A stretch of DNA of 64,000 nucleotides from positions 558,001 through 622,000 of the forward strand of contig CALSOH010000002.1 in assembly GCA_943787925.1 (NCBI GenBank), given 5' to 3'. The notes beneath the pieces are model-generated. The model did no database searches. It had not been told where the DNA came from and saw nothing but the letters and a program-made list of their open reading frames with translations. Numbering within the stretch: position 1 is the first letter of the stretch; each line of letters opens with the position of its first letter. This stretch comes from TMED14 sp003507115 (GTDB lineage Bacteria > Bacteroidota > Bacteroidia > Flavobacteriales > Schleiferiaceae). Shown in pieces: positions 1-8,850 of the stretch. Made by a program: the position numbers and the translations under genes.

Positions 1-679
1 AGTTCATCCAAGGTCTCGACCAGCGCAATCAGGCCGTCTATATTAATGTCTTCGAGCCCCGCAACCTCTCGTGCTTTTTTACTATAACGAATGCCGATTT
101 CCTTGATGACACTCAAGGGCATACTCTTGATGTCAGAAAGCGCAATTAATAAATTATTTCGAAATTCTATCTCCAGCGAATTTAAAACACTCAGTTTTCT
201 GTCTTTGTTAAGTTGAGCAAAGACAACACTGGCTATTTCCGGTTTATCTCGGGTTAGTAGACTCGAGATTTGTGGGTCACTTAATTGCTCTAAGGAAACC
301 AAAAACCTTCCCCCCTTTGAACTCCACCTCGTTATCATCTCTTTTGGAGAGTACTTTGATGGCTGAGTTGAATGTCACAAGAAATTTATCAATGCTCTGT
401 GGATCAATTTTTTCATCCAGCGGCGAATCTAATTTTGACAACACAGTCAAAAAGCTGTTGTACGGCAAAAATGGCTTCGTCATCGCCACCAGGTCTGGGA
501 AGGGCTTCGCTAAGTGAGCAAAAACCGTAAGGGCCTCATCGTTATTCTGCTCGATGGTTGAACTCAGAAATGCTGCCACGGCTTCTGGATTCTCGAGCAG
601 GTGAACTTTGAATTCGTCCTTTCTTCATGGATGGGCGATTGTCTTCAAACGCGCCTTCCGCGATTTTCTTCAACCCCAT
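1..679 (-). CDS. FliG-like motor-switch/ring protein, partial at the left edge
   Basis: The gene runs off the left edge, so its C-terminus is missing. The minus strand reads a continuous chain of about 220 residues from an ATG at 677-679 once two single-base shifts are allowed, near 620 and near 300 (a run of five T on the coding strand). An AGAGGTGA ribosome site lies just upstream. The part coded by bases 1-290 has the amphipathic pattern of the FliG middle domain: KPEIASVVFAQLN, then VLNSLEIEFRNNLLIAL, then MPLSVIKEIG. The N-terminal part contains ENPEAVAAFL, which resembles the FliG-binding tail of FliF, so a FliF-FliG fusion with the upstream gene is also possible. In flagella FliG forms the switch ring on the cytoplasmic face of the FliF ring. 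No flagellin, rod or export genes are in the window. The family call is by pattern only and should be taken as tentative. Confidence 0.45.
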
Positions 680-690
680 GTTTGTCACCT

Positions 691-1655
691 CTAAGCGCTT
701 CTTCTTCGACCTTCACCGGTTTCTTCCTTCTGCCTAGGACAAGCATGAGCACGATTGCCACCATGGCCAAGAATAAGAGGGCAGATCAGTATTACCGTGA
801 GCCACGGGAATCCTTCCGATTTCGGGCTCTTCAACATGTCGTCGGGCAACGTGAGCTCTGACTTGTGGGCGCGCTCGTATCGAGCTGGGCATCCTCATCT
901 AAACGCTGAAGAAGTTCATTTAGCAAGAGTCCTTGCTCATCCGTCGGAGGATCCACCACCGTGTCTCTCGAAACATTATCCCTCAAGGGCTTAATGCCAT
1001 TGTAAAGTTTGCGTTCAGCTAATTTTTCTTTTGCCGTATTCGGAAATTCCCAGAATTTGATTTCTACAATATCACTTTCGTCAATATTTACCACTGAATT
1101 AATGAGGTTCTTAAAGAATGCATAATTCCCTTGAGAAGTGGCCGTATCAATATCAAGGGTTATTTCTTTTCGCTGAGAAACAATTTGTGGCATTTGCTTC
1201 TTCACCACGTTTAAAACTCCCGGTAAACTATTGTTTGCTACGTTAAAATTTTCTGTGTATCCAGTTATCTTTCTTACACTCACCGAAAAGCTTGTCGGTT
1301 GTAGGTATTTTTCGATTGCTCGTTCGATGCGCTTTTTCTCCTCATTTAGAACAGTCGTCCTGTAATATATCTCTGGAGTAGTGGTTAACCCAGGAAGTGA
1401 AGACGTCTTCACTTTCTTAGACGCGGGTGCTTTAGACAGAACATTAAGACTATCTAATACCGCAATACTATCTATAACTGACCCATTCGAATCCTGTGGT
1501 TCAGTGCTCTCCGTATTAAACAAGCTCAAAAAGCCTGGCTTGGTTTGAGTGGGTGCAATAAAACCCGAATCTGGTGTACCCCCTGAAGGAGGAATTACCT
1601 GACCGTCTACAGCCAAAGCACTGCCAATGACCAAAAGAATTATAATCTTGCGCAA
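691..1655 (-). CDS. FliF-like MS-ring protein, N-terminally reduced, frameshifted
   Basis: The intact part (831-1655) starts with a signal peptide (MRKIIILLVIGSALAVDG), followed by a low-complexity stretch to about residue 90. A folded part then resembles the periplasmic region of FliF: EKKRIERAIEKYLQPTSF recalls the FliF helix before its ring-building motif, and FFKNLINSVVNIDESDIVEI followed by FWEFP matches the FliF pattern 'l..lv..avG.d..RGD.v.v...pF'. After a shift near 855 and another near 768 the chain continues into a transmembrane helix (FPWLTVILICPLIL, LAMVAIVLMLVLG) and a basic tail (RRKKPVKVEEEA), as in the FliF C-terminus. The N-terminal helix and first ring domains of true FliF are absent. 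It stands immediately upstream of the FliG-like gene on the same strand, which is the arrangement in flagellar operons. The shifts may be assembly errors. Another family with a similar ring-building fold cannot be excluded. Confidence 0.45.
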
Positions 1656-1705
1656 AATCCTAGAATTTACTGCCCATGGGGGGTGATTGTACGGGAAACT
1701 ACAAT

Positions 1706-2902
1706 TTAAAATCCGGATTTTGAAAGGAACGGTGAAATATCATTGACAGACAAATAGCGCGCAAGCACCTTATTGTTCGAAGCGAGGATAAAAATGGATG
1801 GCGTGGAGGGGAGATAGTACTTCCCTCGAAACGCATCACTACCACCAACTTCCCCTACCGTCAAAATCACATTGTCTGGCAAGGCCATGCCCATTTCCTT
1901 CTGAAAATTTACCATTTCATCGAAGTCCCCAGTTACACTAATCGCTAGACCCTTTAAACCCGAATCCTTTAGAGAGTCACAAATACGAATGAATGTGGGC
2001 CATGATTCCTTGCAGTGATGACAGTCTGGGTCGAAGAAAAAGAGAACCTTAATAATGCCCTCTGTAGCGGTCAATCTGTACTTCCTTTTAAAAGCATCGT
2101 AGAAGACGAAATCAGCTGCAATATCTCCAACTTTATTCGCATTCAAACTACGGGCCTTACCAAGAACTTTATAATCCGTTGTATCCAAGTCATCTCTCCC
2201 CTCCAAATTCTTTAACGCCATGTCGATGAACACATTTTCCATGCCCACTACCTTGGAATTCTCATACTTTGCTAATATTCGATACAAGACGGGCTTCTCA
2301 TATTTTTTTGGTATGAGTGCCAAAAAAGCCGACATCGATTTAATCACACTATCGGAGTAGCCATATTGCAAGCGCTCAGCGAAATACTCGAATGATTCAT
2401 CCACGAAGGGGCCCTTCAAATGAAAACCCCAATTTTTAGCCGGCCCTTCCCAATACAACCTGGCTATCGCCGTTGAACTGTAGGTGATTCCTGCATCAAA
2501 ACGCGTCATTTGGGGAAATGACACATGAAATATTTCAGCGGGTTTAAAGTTGGTATCTTCGGATATCCGCTTCATGTTTTGGTTGAATGATTCGATGAAT
2601 TCCAGATTGTTCGGATCGGAATAAATTATGACTGAATCATCAAGACTTAAACGAATATCTTCATCGTAAACCACAAAATCTCCGAGAATATTCCCTTGGT
2701 CCACAATACAATAAAGACCTTGTCCTAATGTGACTTTCTGGACATTCGAAACCAGAGTATCTACGGCTAGAATTTTATCTTTCTGTCTGTTTCCTATGAT
2801 GAGATTCTTACGTTCTGTTTTCAGGTTGAATTCCACATTAAATTCCTGAGCGGAACAAAAGAGACCACAGGACAATAAAATAATGGTTATTATATTATTC
2901 AT
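1706..2902 (-). CDS. Thioredoxin-like periplasmic protein (TlpA/AhpC-type)
   Basis: 398 residues with a signal peptide ending near residue 19 (CGLFCSAQ). The first ~260 residues look like the beta-rich and helical N-terminal region common in Bacteroidota thioredoxin-like proteins (DUF4369/DUF5106 type). The C-terminal ~135 residues are a thioredoxin fold with the redox motif FFDPDCHHCKESW and a later cis-proline region (LPSTPSIFI). Such proteins act in the periplasm in disulfide or peroxide chemistry; the substrate is not known. The start overlaps the end of the upstream lipoprotein gene by 8 bases, so the two are probably co-transcribed. The gene belongs to the AT-rich left segment. Confidence 0.75.
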   Translation of the reverse strand: MNNIITIILLSCGLFCSAQEFNVEFNLKTERKNLIIGNRQKDKILAVDTLVSNVQKVTLGQGLYCIVDQGNILGDFVVYDEDIRLSLDDSVIIYSDPNNLEFIESFNQNMKRISEDTNFKPAEIFHVSFPQMTRFDAGITYSSTAIARLYWEGPAKNWGFHLKGPFVDESFEYFAERLQYGYSDSVIKSMSAFLALIPKKYEKPVLYRILAKYENSKVVGMENVFIDMALKNLEGRDDLDTTDYKVLGKARSLNANKVGDIAADFVFYDAFKRKYRLTATEGIIKVLFFFDPDCHHCKESWPTFIRICDSLKDSGLKGLAISVTGDFDEMVNFQKEMGMALPDNVILTVGEVGGSDAFRGKYYLPSTPSIFILASNNKVLARYLSVNDISPFLSKSGF

Positions 2903-3398
2903 TTTCTAGTATGCTATAAATTAAATCAATGCACTCATTTTTACAATTTTTTTTGTGATCCTTCAAGTGGTGTATAACGATCAGGAGTGATTCTTTCTCG
3001 TATATATAATACTCCACTTTGTCTGATCCTTTTTTTTCCGAGATTATTATCGAATTTTTGACTAGTATTTTCGCTTTATTATCTCGAATAAATTCGAAAT
3101 AAGAGGCCCTATTCATTCGTACTTCTTCAAATTTAGAAAGGGAGTGTACACTCAGATATGATTCCGAATCATCGCTTTTAAACAAGAAGCGCATGGGCCA
3201 GTCTTCACGATGCGAATTCAAAAAGTGAATATAATCGTAATGTGACATAGCGTTAACCCCACTAAATCCCTTAATCACAGGAAATTCTCTTTCGTAAGAA
3301 GCAAGATTATCATTTTCATCCAAAGTATTCGAGTTTTGGATGCATGAAATTGTGCAGGCAGATTCCAAGAGCATAAAAAACATTATTTTGAAACGCAT
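2895..3398 (-). CDS. Small lipoprotein of unknown function
   Basis: 167 residues. The N-terminus is hydrophobic with a cysteine in a plausible lipobox (ACTISC, Cys at about residue 19), so it is probably lipid-anchored. The rest is soluble, charged and shows no motif I recognise. Its last bases overlap the start of the thioredoxin-like gene, which suggests a two-gene unit. Base composition is strikingly AT-rich: bases 3001-3060 are about 27% GC by my count, while housekeeping stretches of the window reach 60-65%. This may reflect recent acquisition. No function is proposed. Confidence 0.6.
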   Translation of the reverse strand: MRFKIMFFMLLESACTISCIQNSNTLDENDNLASYEREFPVIKGFSGVNAMSHYDYIHFLNSHREDWPMRFLFKSDDSESYLSVHSLSKFEEVRMNRASYFEFIRDNKAKILVKNSIIISEKKGSDKVEYYIYEKESLLIVIHHLKDHKKNCKNECIDLIYSILENE

Positions 3399-3425
3399 TT
3401 CTTAAGAATCTTGGAATGAAATTAT

Positions 3426-3455
3426 AAAAAAGCCGGCTTTCGCCGGCTTTTTTTT
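3426..3455 (-). terminator. Rho-independent terminator (symmetrical)
   Basis: A stem of GCCGGC with flanking A/T pairs around the loop TTTC, followed by a T run on either strand. It lies directly after the 44-codon membrane gene on the minus strand and just before the lipoprotein gene. Confidence 0.8.
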
Positions 3456-3588
3456 ATTTCTGCTTGTCCTCTAAGGACTTGATTCGGTCTTCCAATTTGC
3501 CGATCCATGTTTTCATGAGATTCAGCATCATAAACAAGAAGACTACGAGCAGACCGCTAATGGCGGCAAACACAATGGGCGTTGACAT
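3454..3588 (-). CDS. Small single-pass membrane protein (44 aa)
   Basis: An ATG at 3586-3588 opens 44 codons ending in TAA at 3454-3456. The product begins MSTPIVFAAISG, has one hydrophobic helix (LLVVFLFMMLNLM, residues ~13-25) and then a charged helix with a short heptad pattern (LEDRIKSLED). The stop sits inside the arm of a strong terminator, which supports it being a real short transcription unit. It lies next to the tRNA-Leu gene. It may be a small accessory membrane protein; no family is recognised. Confidence 0.6.
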   Translation of the reverse strand: MSTPIVFAAISGLLVVFLFMMLNLMKTWIGKLEDRIKSLEDKQK

Positions 3589-3604
3589 ACGATCAAAATT
3601 TTAG

Positions 3605-3686
<82 letters not shown>

Positions 3687-3764
3687 AATTTAGGATGGCG
3701 CAAAGATAGGCGTCAACCAAGAGAACTGAAGAGCGGAATTTAGTTTTCGCATTTCAGGGAATGC

Positions 3765-4250
3765 TTACCCCGCAGCAAGTGCTCCGCCACCGCCCGTCAG
3801 GATGGATTTTTGGCGATACACGAGCGCTAAGCTTTGTTCCTCGGCATCCTCGTACAAGTCCCAAATGAGTACCCCATCAAATCCGTAGATCAAACCCTTC
3901 AAGGATGCTTGATTCGAACATTGGGCACTGCGGAGGTCTGCGAGGAGGAAGGAGGATCCCGAAAAAGCCAAAAGGATAAAGGGATTGCGGCGCAATCCCA
4001 AACGATATAGCAGGTGTCCGCTGGCGCAGCGATTTACGCAGTCCATGGGGAGAATTTGAATGTCCATGGGGCCACCCTGGGCCTCCTTTTGGAAGGAACC
4101 AATGGCCTTTCGGGCCCAGCGAACCTCATTTTCCGCTTCAACATCTAACGGGAGGGTTTTATCCCAAATGGATTTTTTCCCTTTTAACTTTTGCATGTTG
4201 TAGCTCCCGCCCTCGACGCAACGCTGGTATAGAAGTGTGGAAATAATCAT
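3765..4250 (-). CDS. Conserved-looking protein of unknown function
   Basis: Up to 161 residues. Two starts are possible: ATG at 4250, with a TACATTTA box a few bases before it as in other promoters here, and ATG at 4196, preceded by a GGGAG sequence. The product has no signal peptide or clear membrane helix. A hydrophobic central part (NPFILLAFSGSSFLLADL) and an acidic patch (WDLYEDAEEQ) are visible. It ends in a glycine/alanine-rich tail. I do not recognise the family. It faces away from the flavin reductase gene. Confidence 0.5.
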   Translation of the reverse strand: MIISTLLYQRCVEGGSYNMQKLKGKKSIWDKTLPLDVEAENEVRWARKAIGSFQKEAQGGPMDIQILPMDCVNRCASGHLLYRLGLRRNPFILLAFSGSSFLLADLRSAQCSNQASLKGLIYGFDGVLIWDLYEDAEEQSLALVYRQKSILTGGGGALAAG

Positions 4251-4387
4251 GTTTTAAATGTAGCAAGACCCCCATGATCAGAGATTCCCGTTTCTGGAAA
4301 AGTTGTCAACAAGGGCAGGTGATTTTTCCTTGAAAAAAGGGCGTCCCGGGGCAAATCGCTACCTTTATCCAGCCGGAAAACGCACCT

Positions 4388-5308
4388 ATGATACATCTCA
4401 AACCGGAGGATCTCTCCATCCCTGACCTGCAACGCACGCTTCAATTTGCCGTGGGACCCCGACCCATTGCGCTGGCGTCCACCATCGACCGCGATGGGCG
4501 CGTCAATTTGAGCCCGTTCAGTTTTTTTAACGTCTTTAGCACCAATCCGCCCATTCTCATTTTTTCTCCCGCGAATCGCGGACGCGATGGCAGCACGAAG
4601 GATACCCTGAACAATGTCCTGGCAGTTCCAGAAGTGGTCATCCACAGCGTGAGCCATGCCATGGTGGAACAAACAAGTTTGTCCAGCACAGAGTACGCCA
4701 CGGGCGTCAATGAATTCATAAAAGCTGGATTCACCTCCGTGGAAAGCACCCTTGTCCACCCTCCTCGCGTCGCTGAAGCCCCCGTGGCCATGGAATGCGA
4801 AGTCATCGAGGTGAAAGCCTTGGGCGATGGCCCGGGAGCGGGCAACTTGGTGATTTGCGAGGTGAAACTCATTCATATTCATGAGCGCGTACTCGACGAA
4901 GAGGGCCGCTTAGATCAGGATGAGCTTGACTTAGTGGGTCGCCTGGGCGGCGATTGGTACGTGCGCGCCAACGGGGAGGCCCTGTTTGAAGTGGAAAAAC
5001 CCTTGGCAACGAAGGGCATTGGCGTAGACGCCTTGCCTCCCTCTATCCGAACTTCCACCATTCTCTCCGGAAATGACCTCGGACGCTTGGGCAATGTCGA
5101 AATGACCCCCAGCGAGGAGGAAGTGGCCGAATTCGCTACCCACCGCCGCATTCGGGAAATTTTCAACCAGACCGCGGACCGCATCGAACGACGGGAAATG
5201 CTGCACCACTATGCCAAGGAGGCCCTCGAAGCGGGCAAAGTGAAAAAAGCCTGGAAAATTCTTCTCACCGACCGGCTCAATGCTCCCAAAGGAAGCGCTA
5301 ATTTGTAA
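4388..5308 (+). CDS. Flavin reductase-like, FMN-binding split-barrel protein
   Basis: 306 residues. The first ~210 residues have the DIM6/NTAB flavin reductase layout: QFAVGPRPIALASTIDRDG at the start, then VNLSPFSFFNVFSTNPPILI, SSTEYATGVNEFIKAGF and a HARDLE-like dimer segment. Proteins of this family bind FMN and act as NAD(P)H:flavin oxidoreductases or unknown flavoenzymes in the cytoplasm. The C-terminal ~90 residues are helical and family-specific. A TACCTTTA box lies about 30 bases upstream. The DUF3127 gene follows after 27 bases, so the two probably form one transcription unit ending at the terminator at 5754. Confidence 0.85.
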   Translation: MIHLKPEDLSIPDLQRTLQFAVGPRPIALASTIDRDGRVNLSPFSFFNVFSTNPPILIFSPANRGRDGSTKDTLNNVLAVPEVVIHSVSHAMVEQTSLSSTEYATGVNEFIKAGFTSVESTLVHPPRVAEAPVAMECEVIEVKALGDGPGAGNLVICEVKLIHIHERVLDEEGRLDQDELDLVGRLGGDWYVRANGEALFEVEKPLATKGIGVDALPPSIRTSTILSGNDLGRLGNVEMTPSEEEVAEFATHRRIREIFNQTADRIERREMLHHYAKEALEAGKVKKAWKILLTDRLNAPKGSANL

Positions 5309-5335
5309 TCTCAATTCTTCTTTCAATATCTACGC

Positions 5336-5728
5336 ATGGAAATCACAGGCACTGTAAAAAAAATCATGGAGGCTCAACAAGTAAGCCCCACCTTCCGCAA
5401 GCGCGAACTGGTCGTTCAAACGGATGAACAATACCCTCAACCTATTTTGGTGGAATTCACCCAAGACCGCGCTGACCTACTAAATCGTGTGCAGGAAGGT
5501 CAGAAAGTCACGGTATCCATCAACATCCGCGGACGCGAGTGGACCTCCCGCGAAGGCGAAACCCGATATTATGTCTCGATTCAAGGATGGCGCATTCAAA
5601 ATGCCGATGCCCCCGCAGCCCCTGCCAACAACGGCCCCACGTATGGAGGCGGCGCACCCGTGGCCCAAGCTCCGGCGGCTCCCAATACGAACGCGTTTGA
5701 AGGCGACGACGACGATTTGCCCTTCTGA
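5336..5728 (+). CDS. DUF3127 protein with an SSB-like acidic tail
   Basis: 130 residues. Residues 1-85 match the DUF3127 pattern (MEITGTVKKI, SPTFRKRELVV, VSIQGWRI), a small beta-barrel typical of Bacteroidota. Then comes a flexible Ala/Pro/Asn/Gly linker of ~30 residues, and the protein ends in EGDDDDLPF. That last peptide closely resembles the C-terminal tip of single-strand DNA-binding protein, which docks DNA repair and replication partners. The barrel-linker-acidic-tip plan is the same as in SSB. That it binds single-stranded nucleic acid is inference. A strong terminator follows. Confidence 0.85.
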   Translation: MEITGTVKKIMEAQQVSPTFRKRELVVQTDEQYPQPILVEFTQDRADLLNRVQEGQKVTVSINIRGREWTSREGETRYYVSIQGWRIQNADAPAAPANNGPTYGGGAPVAQAPAAPNTNAFEGDDDDLPF

Positions 5729-5753
5729 GGAAGATCGACTCGACCTGGCACAG

Positions 5754-5784
5754 AAAATCCGGCGCTCTTCGCGCCGGATTTTTT
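5754..5784. terminator. Bidirectional rho-independent terminator
   Basis: A 12-bp stem (AAAATCCGGCGC with its complement) around TCTTC, with T runs on both strands. It separates the DUF3127 gene from the convergent ABC permease gene. Confidence 0.9.
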
Positions 5785-5801
5785 ATATCTACACGTCGCG
5801 C

Positions 5802-6764
5802 TTAACTGCGAACATCCAAGACATCCCGGAGGGCCGTACCCAGGGACATAAAGGCCAAGACCAGGCTGGCCAGCGCCAATCCAGGAATCAAGGCCAGATG
5901 TGCCCGACCTGTGAGGAGGTAGGCGTAGTGGTCTTTGATCATCCCTCCCCATGAGGGCATAGGCGGCTGTGCCCCAATCCCTAAAAAGCTCAATCCAGAC
6001 TCCAGGAGAATGGCTGAGGCAAATTGGCTTGCCGCCAAGACGATGAGCGCTGGTACGACCTGGGGGAGGATATGACGCCAAAGGATTCGGCCCGGGGAGT
6101 AGCCCAGGACCTCCGCGGCTTGAACAAATTCGGCCTGCTTGATCGACAGCACTTGACCTCGAACCAAGCGCGCCACTTCCACCCAGGCGGTTAATCCCAC
6201 CGCGATGAAAACTTGCCAAAAGCCCTTCCCCAGGACGAAACTGAGGGCAATCACCATCAAAAAGGTCGGGATGCTCCAAAATATCTGAATGACCGTCTGA
6301 AGGACACGATCCAGGGCCCCGCCATAGTAGCCCGCTAAGGCCCCTAAGGGCAGCCCCAAAAGCAGGGCAATACAGACCGAAATCAACCCGACACTCAAGG
6401 AAATGCGTCCACCGAGGATCAAGCGGCTCCAGAGGTCCCGACCGTAGCGGTCGGTGCCCAGCCACATTCGAATCTCCTGGGTCTCACTTGGCACCCAGGC
6501 CGGGGCTCCAGCATCGCCTAGCAGCCACCAGTGAAGAGGTCTCGCCTGTAGGCGTGGCGCCTCTTCCAAGGGCAGGCTCGCGCCGATGGGCTGCGCGGCA
6601 TAGGCCAAATTCATCCGGTTCGCATCTGGACTGGTATCGGTAGCCAACACATAGCCCCCCAAGGCCATGACCAGCCAGAATCCCATGATCACAAGTCCCC
6701 AACGGCCCAGGCCATGCTGCCATAGACGGCGGAGCACGGAGGCAGGGGGACGGGTTTCCATCAT
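5802..6764 (-). CDS. ABC transporter permease, OppC/DppC type
   Basis: About 320 residues from the MM start at 6764; an earlier ATG at 6794 would overlap prc. One N-terminal membrane helix, a ~70-residue periplasmic part, then the binding-protein-dependent permease domain with GTDRYGRDLWSRL and LSVGLISVCIALLLGLPLGA. The loop that touches the ATPase is EVLGYSPGRILWRHILP. Family members import peptides or nickel across the inner membrane with a second permease, ATPases and a binding protein. None of these partners is near. It starts 7 bases after prc and is probably co-transcribed with it. A role in taking up peptides released by Prc is only a guess. Confidence 0.88.
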   Translation of the reverse strand: MMETRPPASVLRRLWQHGLGRWGLVIMGFWLVMALGGYVLATDTSPDANRMNLAYAAQPIGASLPLEEAPRLQARPLHWWLLGDAGAPAWVPSETQEIRMWLGTDRYGRDLWSRLILGGRISLSVGLISVCIALLLGLPLGALAGYYGGALDRVLQTVIQIFWSIPTFLMVIALSFVLGKGFWQVFIAVGLTAWVEVARLVRGQVLSIKQAEFVQAAEVLGYSPGRILWRHILPQVVPALIVLAASQFASAILLESGLSFLGIGAQPPMPSWGGMIKDHYAYLLTGRAHLALIPGLALASLVLAFMSLGTALRDVLDVRS

Positions 6765-6771
6765 AATCTGT

Positions 6772-8850
6772 TTATCGGGGCATTTCGCCCACAATTCGGT
6801 ATGCTTCGCCCAAGTACATATCCGTGGACAAGCCTTTGAACCAGCGGGTGTATTCGGTCACCTTGCCGCTATCGAGGGTCGACTCTTGGCCCGGGAAGGC
6901 ATACGCGATGGGAAGGACCTCCGTGGACTTGAGTAAGTCATCAAAGGCCTCGGCCTCCGTTTCCGCGGCCTCTTCTCGAGCGAAATAGGCCGTGTAATGC
7001 AGGGGAACAAGGGTTTGGTCCTGTTGGGACTTCAACCACAGCGCATACTCGGAGATTCGGGCAAATTCTGGATTCTCCGCAATGCGCTTCTGGGCCGTCT
7101 TCAGGTAGGGCTTGGGCTCTTTGGGCTCAAACTGAACCGCCGGCTCCACATAATCCACCGCCAAGGGATAGTCCAACTCGCGTTCGCCATAGGGTATCTC
7201 TTGGTAGGGATGCGGCAGGACGACGTCGCTTTCCACCCCTTGCAACTGGGTTGTGCCTCCGGTAATGCGGTAGTATTTCTGAATCGTGAGCTTGAGCGCG
7301 CCCAGCGGCTTATCTCCATAAAACGGTCCGGCCGCCCGGTCGAGATCGAGCATGTTCTGGACCGTGCCCTTGCCGAATGTTTGGCGCGTTCCTACGATGA
7401 TGGCCTTGTCGTAGTCTTGCAGCGCGGCGGCTACGATCTCGGAGGCCGAAGCGGTTCCTTCATTAACCATCACCAGGAGCGGGCCATCCCACACGGCACC
7501 CCCGGCGCGATCGTCGTAGGAGCGCACGCGCTGACCACTTGTTTTGACCTGAACCACGGGGCCCTTGTCAAAGAACAGGCCGGCGATATCCACCGCGGCC
7601 GGCAAAGAGCCTCCGCCGTTGCCCCGCAAATCAAAAATGAGGCGTTCCACCCCTTGTGCTTTGAGGATTTCAATCTCCTTTTTGACATCGTCGGCACAAT
7701 TGCGGTTGTTGTCGTCGTAAAAGTCGACGTAGAATTTCGGCAGGCGGATGTAGCCCGTTTTGCCGTCCACTCCCAAGCGGGCCGAGCGGGCAAAGGTGGC
7801 TTCGATCTCGACGATGTCGCGGATGATGGGAATAACCTTTTCGGTGCCGTCCTTCTTCCGAACGGTGAGACGCACTTCCGTGCCCTTCTTCCCCCGAACC
7901 TTGGTCACCACCTTGTTTGTGCTCATGCCCACGATGTCCTCGGGTTCGGCCGAACCTTGGGCCACCTTGATGATTTTGTCGCCCACTTCCAGTTCCCCTT
8001 GGCGCCAGCAGGCCGAGCCGGTCACGATGGAAGCCACGGTGGTGAACTCGCCATCTTGCTGCAAGGAAGCGCCAATGCCTTCGAGCTGCCCGGTCATTTC
8101 AATTTCGAAGTTTTCCTGTTGGCGAGGAGGGAAGTACTGGGTGTGGGGGTCCAACACGCCGGTATAGGCATTCATGTAGAGTCCAAACCAGTCAGAACGC
8201 TCCATGTCCGACATGCTGCTGAACCACTCATCGTGGATTTCCATTTCTTTTTCACGCGCCTTCTTCTCTTCCTCGGCAAATCCCGGGTCGCCGAGGGTGA
8301 ATTTGGCCTGACCGGCCGAATCCGCCGCCAGGGATCGATCGTAGAGACGCATCAAGACCCGGTAGGTCAAGTAATCGGTCCAGTAGGCCCGCATGCCCGC
8401 ATCGTCTGCGGCATATCCCCGCTTCTCGGCATCGGTCTCAAAGCTGCGGTTGGAGGCAAAGTCAAGGGGCTGGGCCAAGATTTCTTGGTAGAGCTCCTGC
8501 GATTGGGCAAAGCGCTTCTGCCAGATGGTTTGACTCAAGTTAAAGAAGGTCAAATCGGCGTTCTTCAGCGCATCGTCCAATTGGTTTTGGTAGGCCCGCA
8601 TTTGGTCCATGTCCGACTGCTGCAAAAAACGTTTTTCGGCATCCAAGGACTCGAGGAAGAAGTCCATCACCTCTTGGGAGAAGGCGTCGTCGATGGGCTT
8701 GGGCTGGTAGTGCACTCCGGCCAAGGCGTCGTGCACGAGCAGCATCACCACTTTTTCTTGATCGTCCGATGGGGCTTTCCACGAGAAGCCTGCCGCCAAC
8801 GCTGCGATGAGTACCAACGCGGGCAGGGTGTACTTGAGGTTCTTTTTCAT
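6772..8850 (-). CDS. prc: C-terminal processing (tail-specific) protease, S41
   Basis: 692 residues from the ATG at 8850, which gives a normal signal peptide (MKKNLKYTLPALVLIAALAA). Order of parts: N-terminal helical domain (to ~230), PDZ domain (~240-330, GQLEGIGASLQQDGEF region), S41 protease core with LIFDLRGNGGGSLPAAVDIA, the serine in NEGTASASEIVAAAL and the lysine in RQTFGKGTVQ, then the long C-terminal DUF3340-type region. The Ser/Lys dyad is intact. Prc acts in the periplasm on C-termini of envelope proteins. Length is as expected for the family. The ABC permease gene follows after 7 bases. Confidence 0.93.
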   Translation of the reverse strand: MKKNLKYTLPALVLIAALAAGFSWKAPSDDQEKVVMLLVHDALAGVHYQPKPIDDAFSQEVMDFFLESLDAEKRFLQQSDMDQMRAYQNQLDDALKNADLTFFNLSQTIWQKRFAQSQELYQEILAQPLDFASNRSFETDAEKRGYAADDAGMRAYWTDYLTYRVLMRLYDRSLAADSAGQAKFTLGDPGFAEEEKKAREKEMEIHDEWFSSMSDMERSDWFGLYMNAYTGVLDPHTQYFPPRQQENFEIEMTGQLEGIGASLQQDGEFTTVASIVTGSACWRQGELEVGDKIIKVAQGSAEPEDIVGMSTNKVVTKVRGKKGTEVRLTVRKKDGTEKVIPIIRDIVEIEATFARSARLGVDGKTGYIRLPKFYVDFYDDNNRNCADDVKKEIEILKAQGVERLIFDLRGNGGGSLPAAVDIAGLFFDKGPVVQVKTSGQRVRSYDDRAGGAVWDGPLLVMVNEGTASASEIVAAALQDYDKAIIVGTRQTFGKGTVQNMLDLDRAAGPFYGDKPLGALKLTIQKYYRITGGTTQLQGVESDVVLPHPYQEIPYGERELDYPLAVDYVEPAVQFEPKEPKPYLKTAQKRIAENPEFARISEYALWLKSQQDQTLVPLHYTAYFAREEAAETEAEAFDDLLKSTEVLPIAYAFPGQESTLDSGKVTEYTRWFKGLSTDMYLGEAYRIVGEMPR

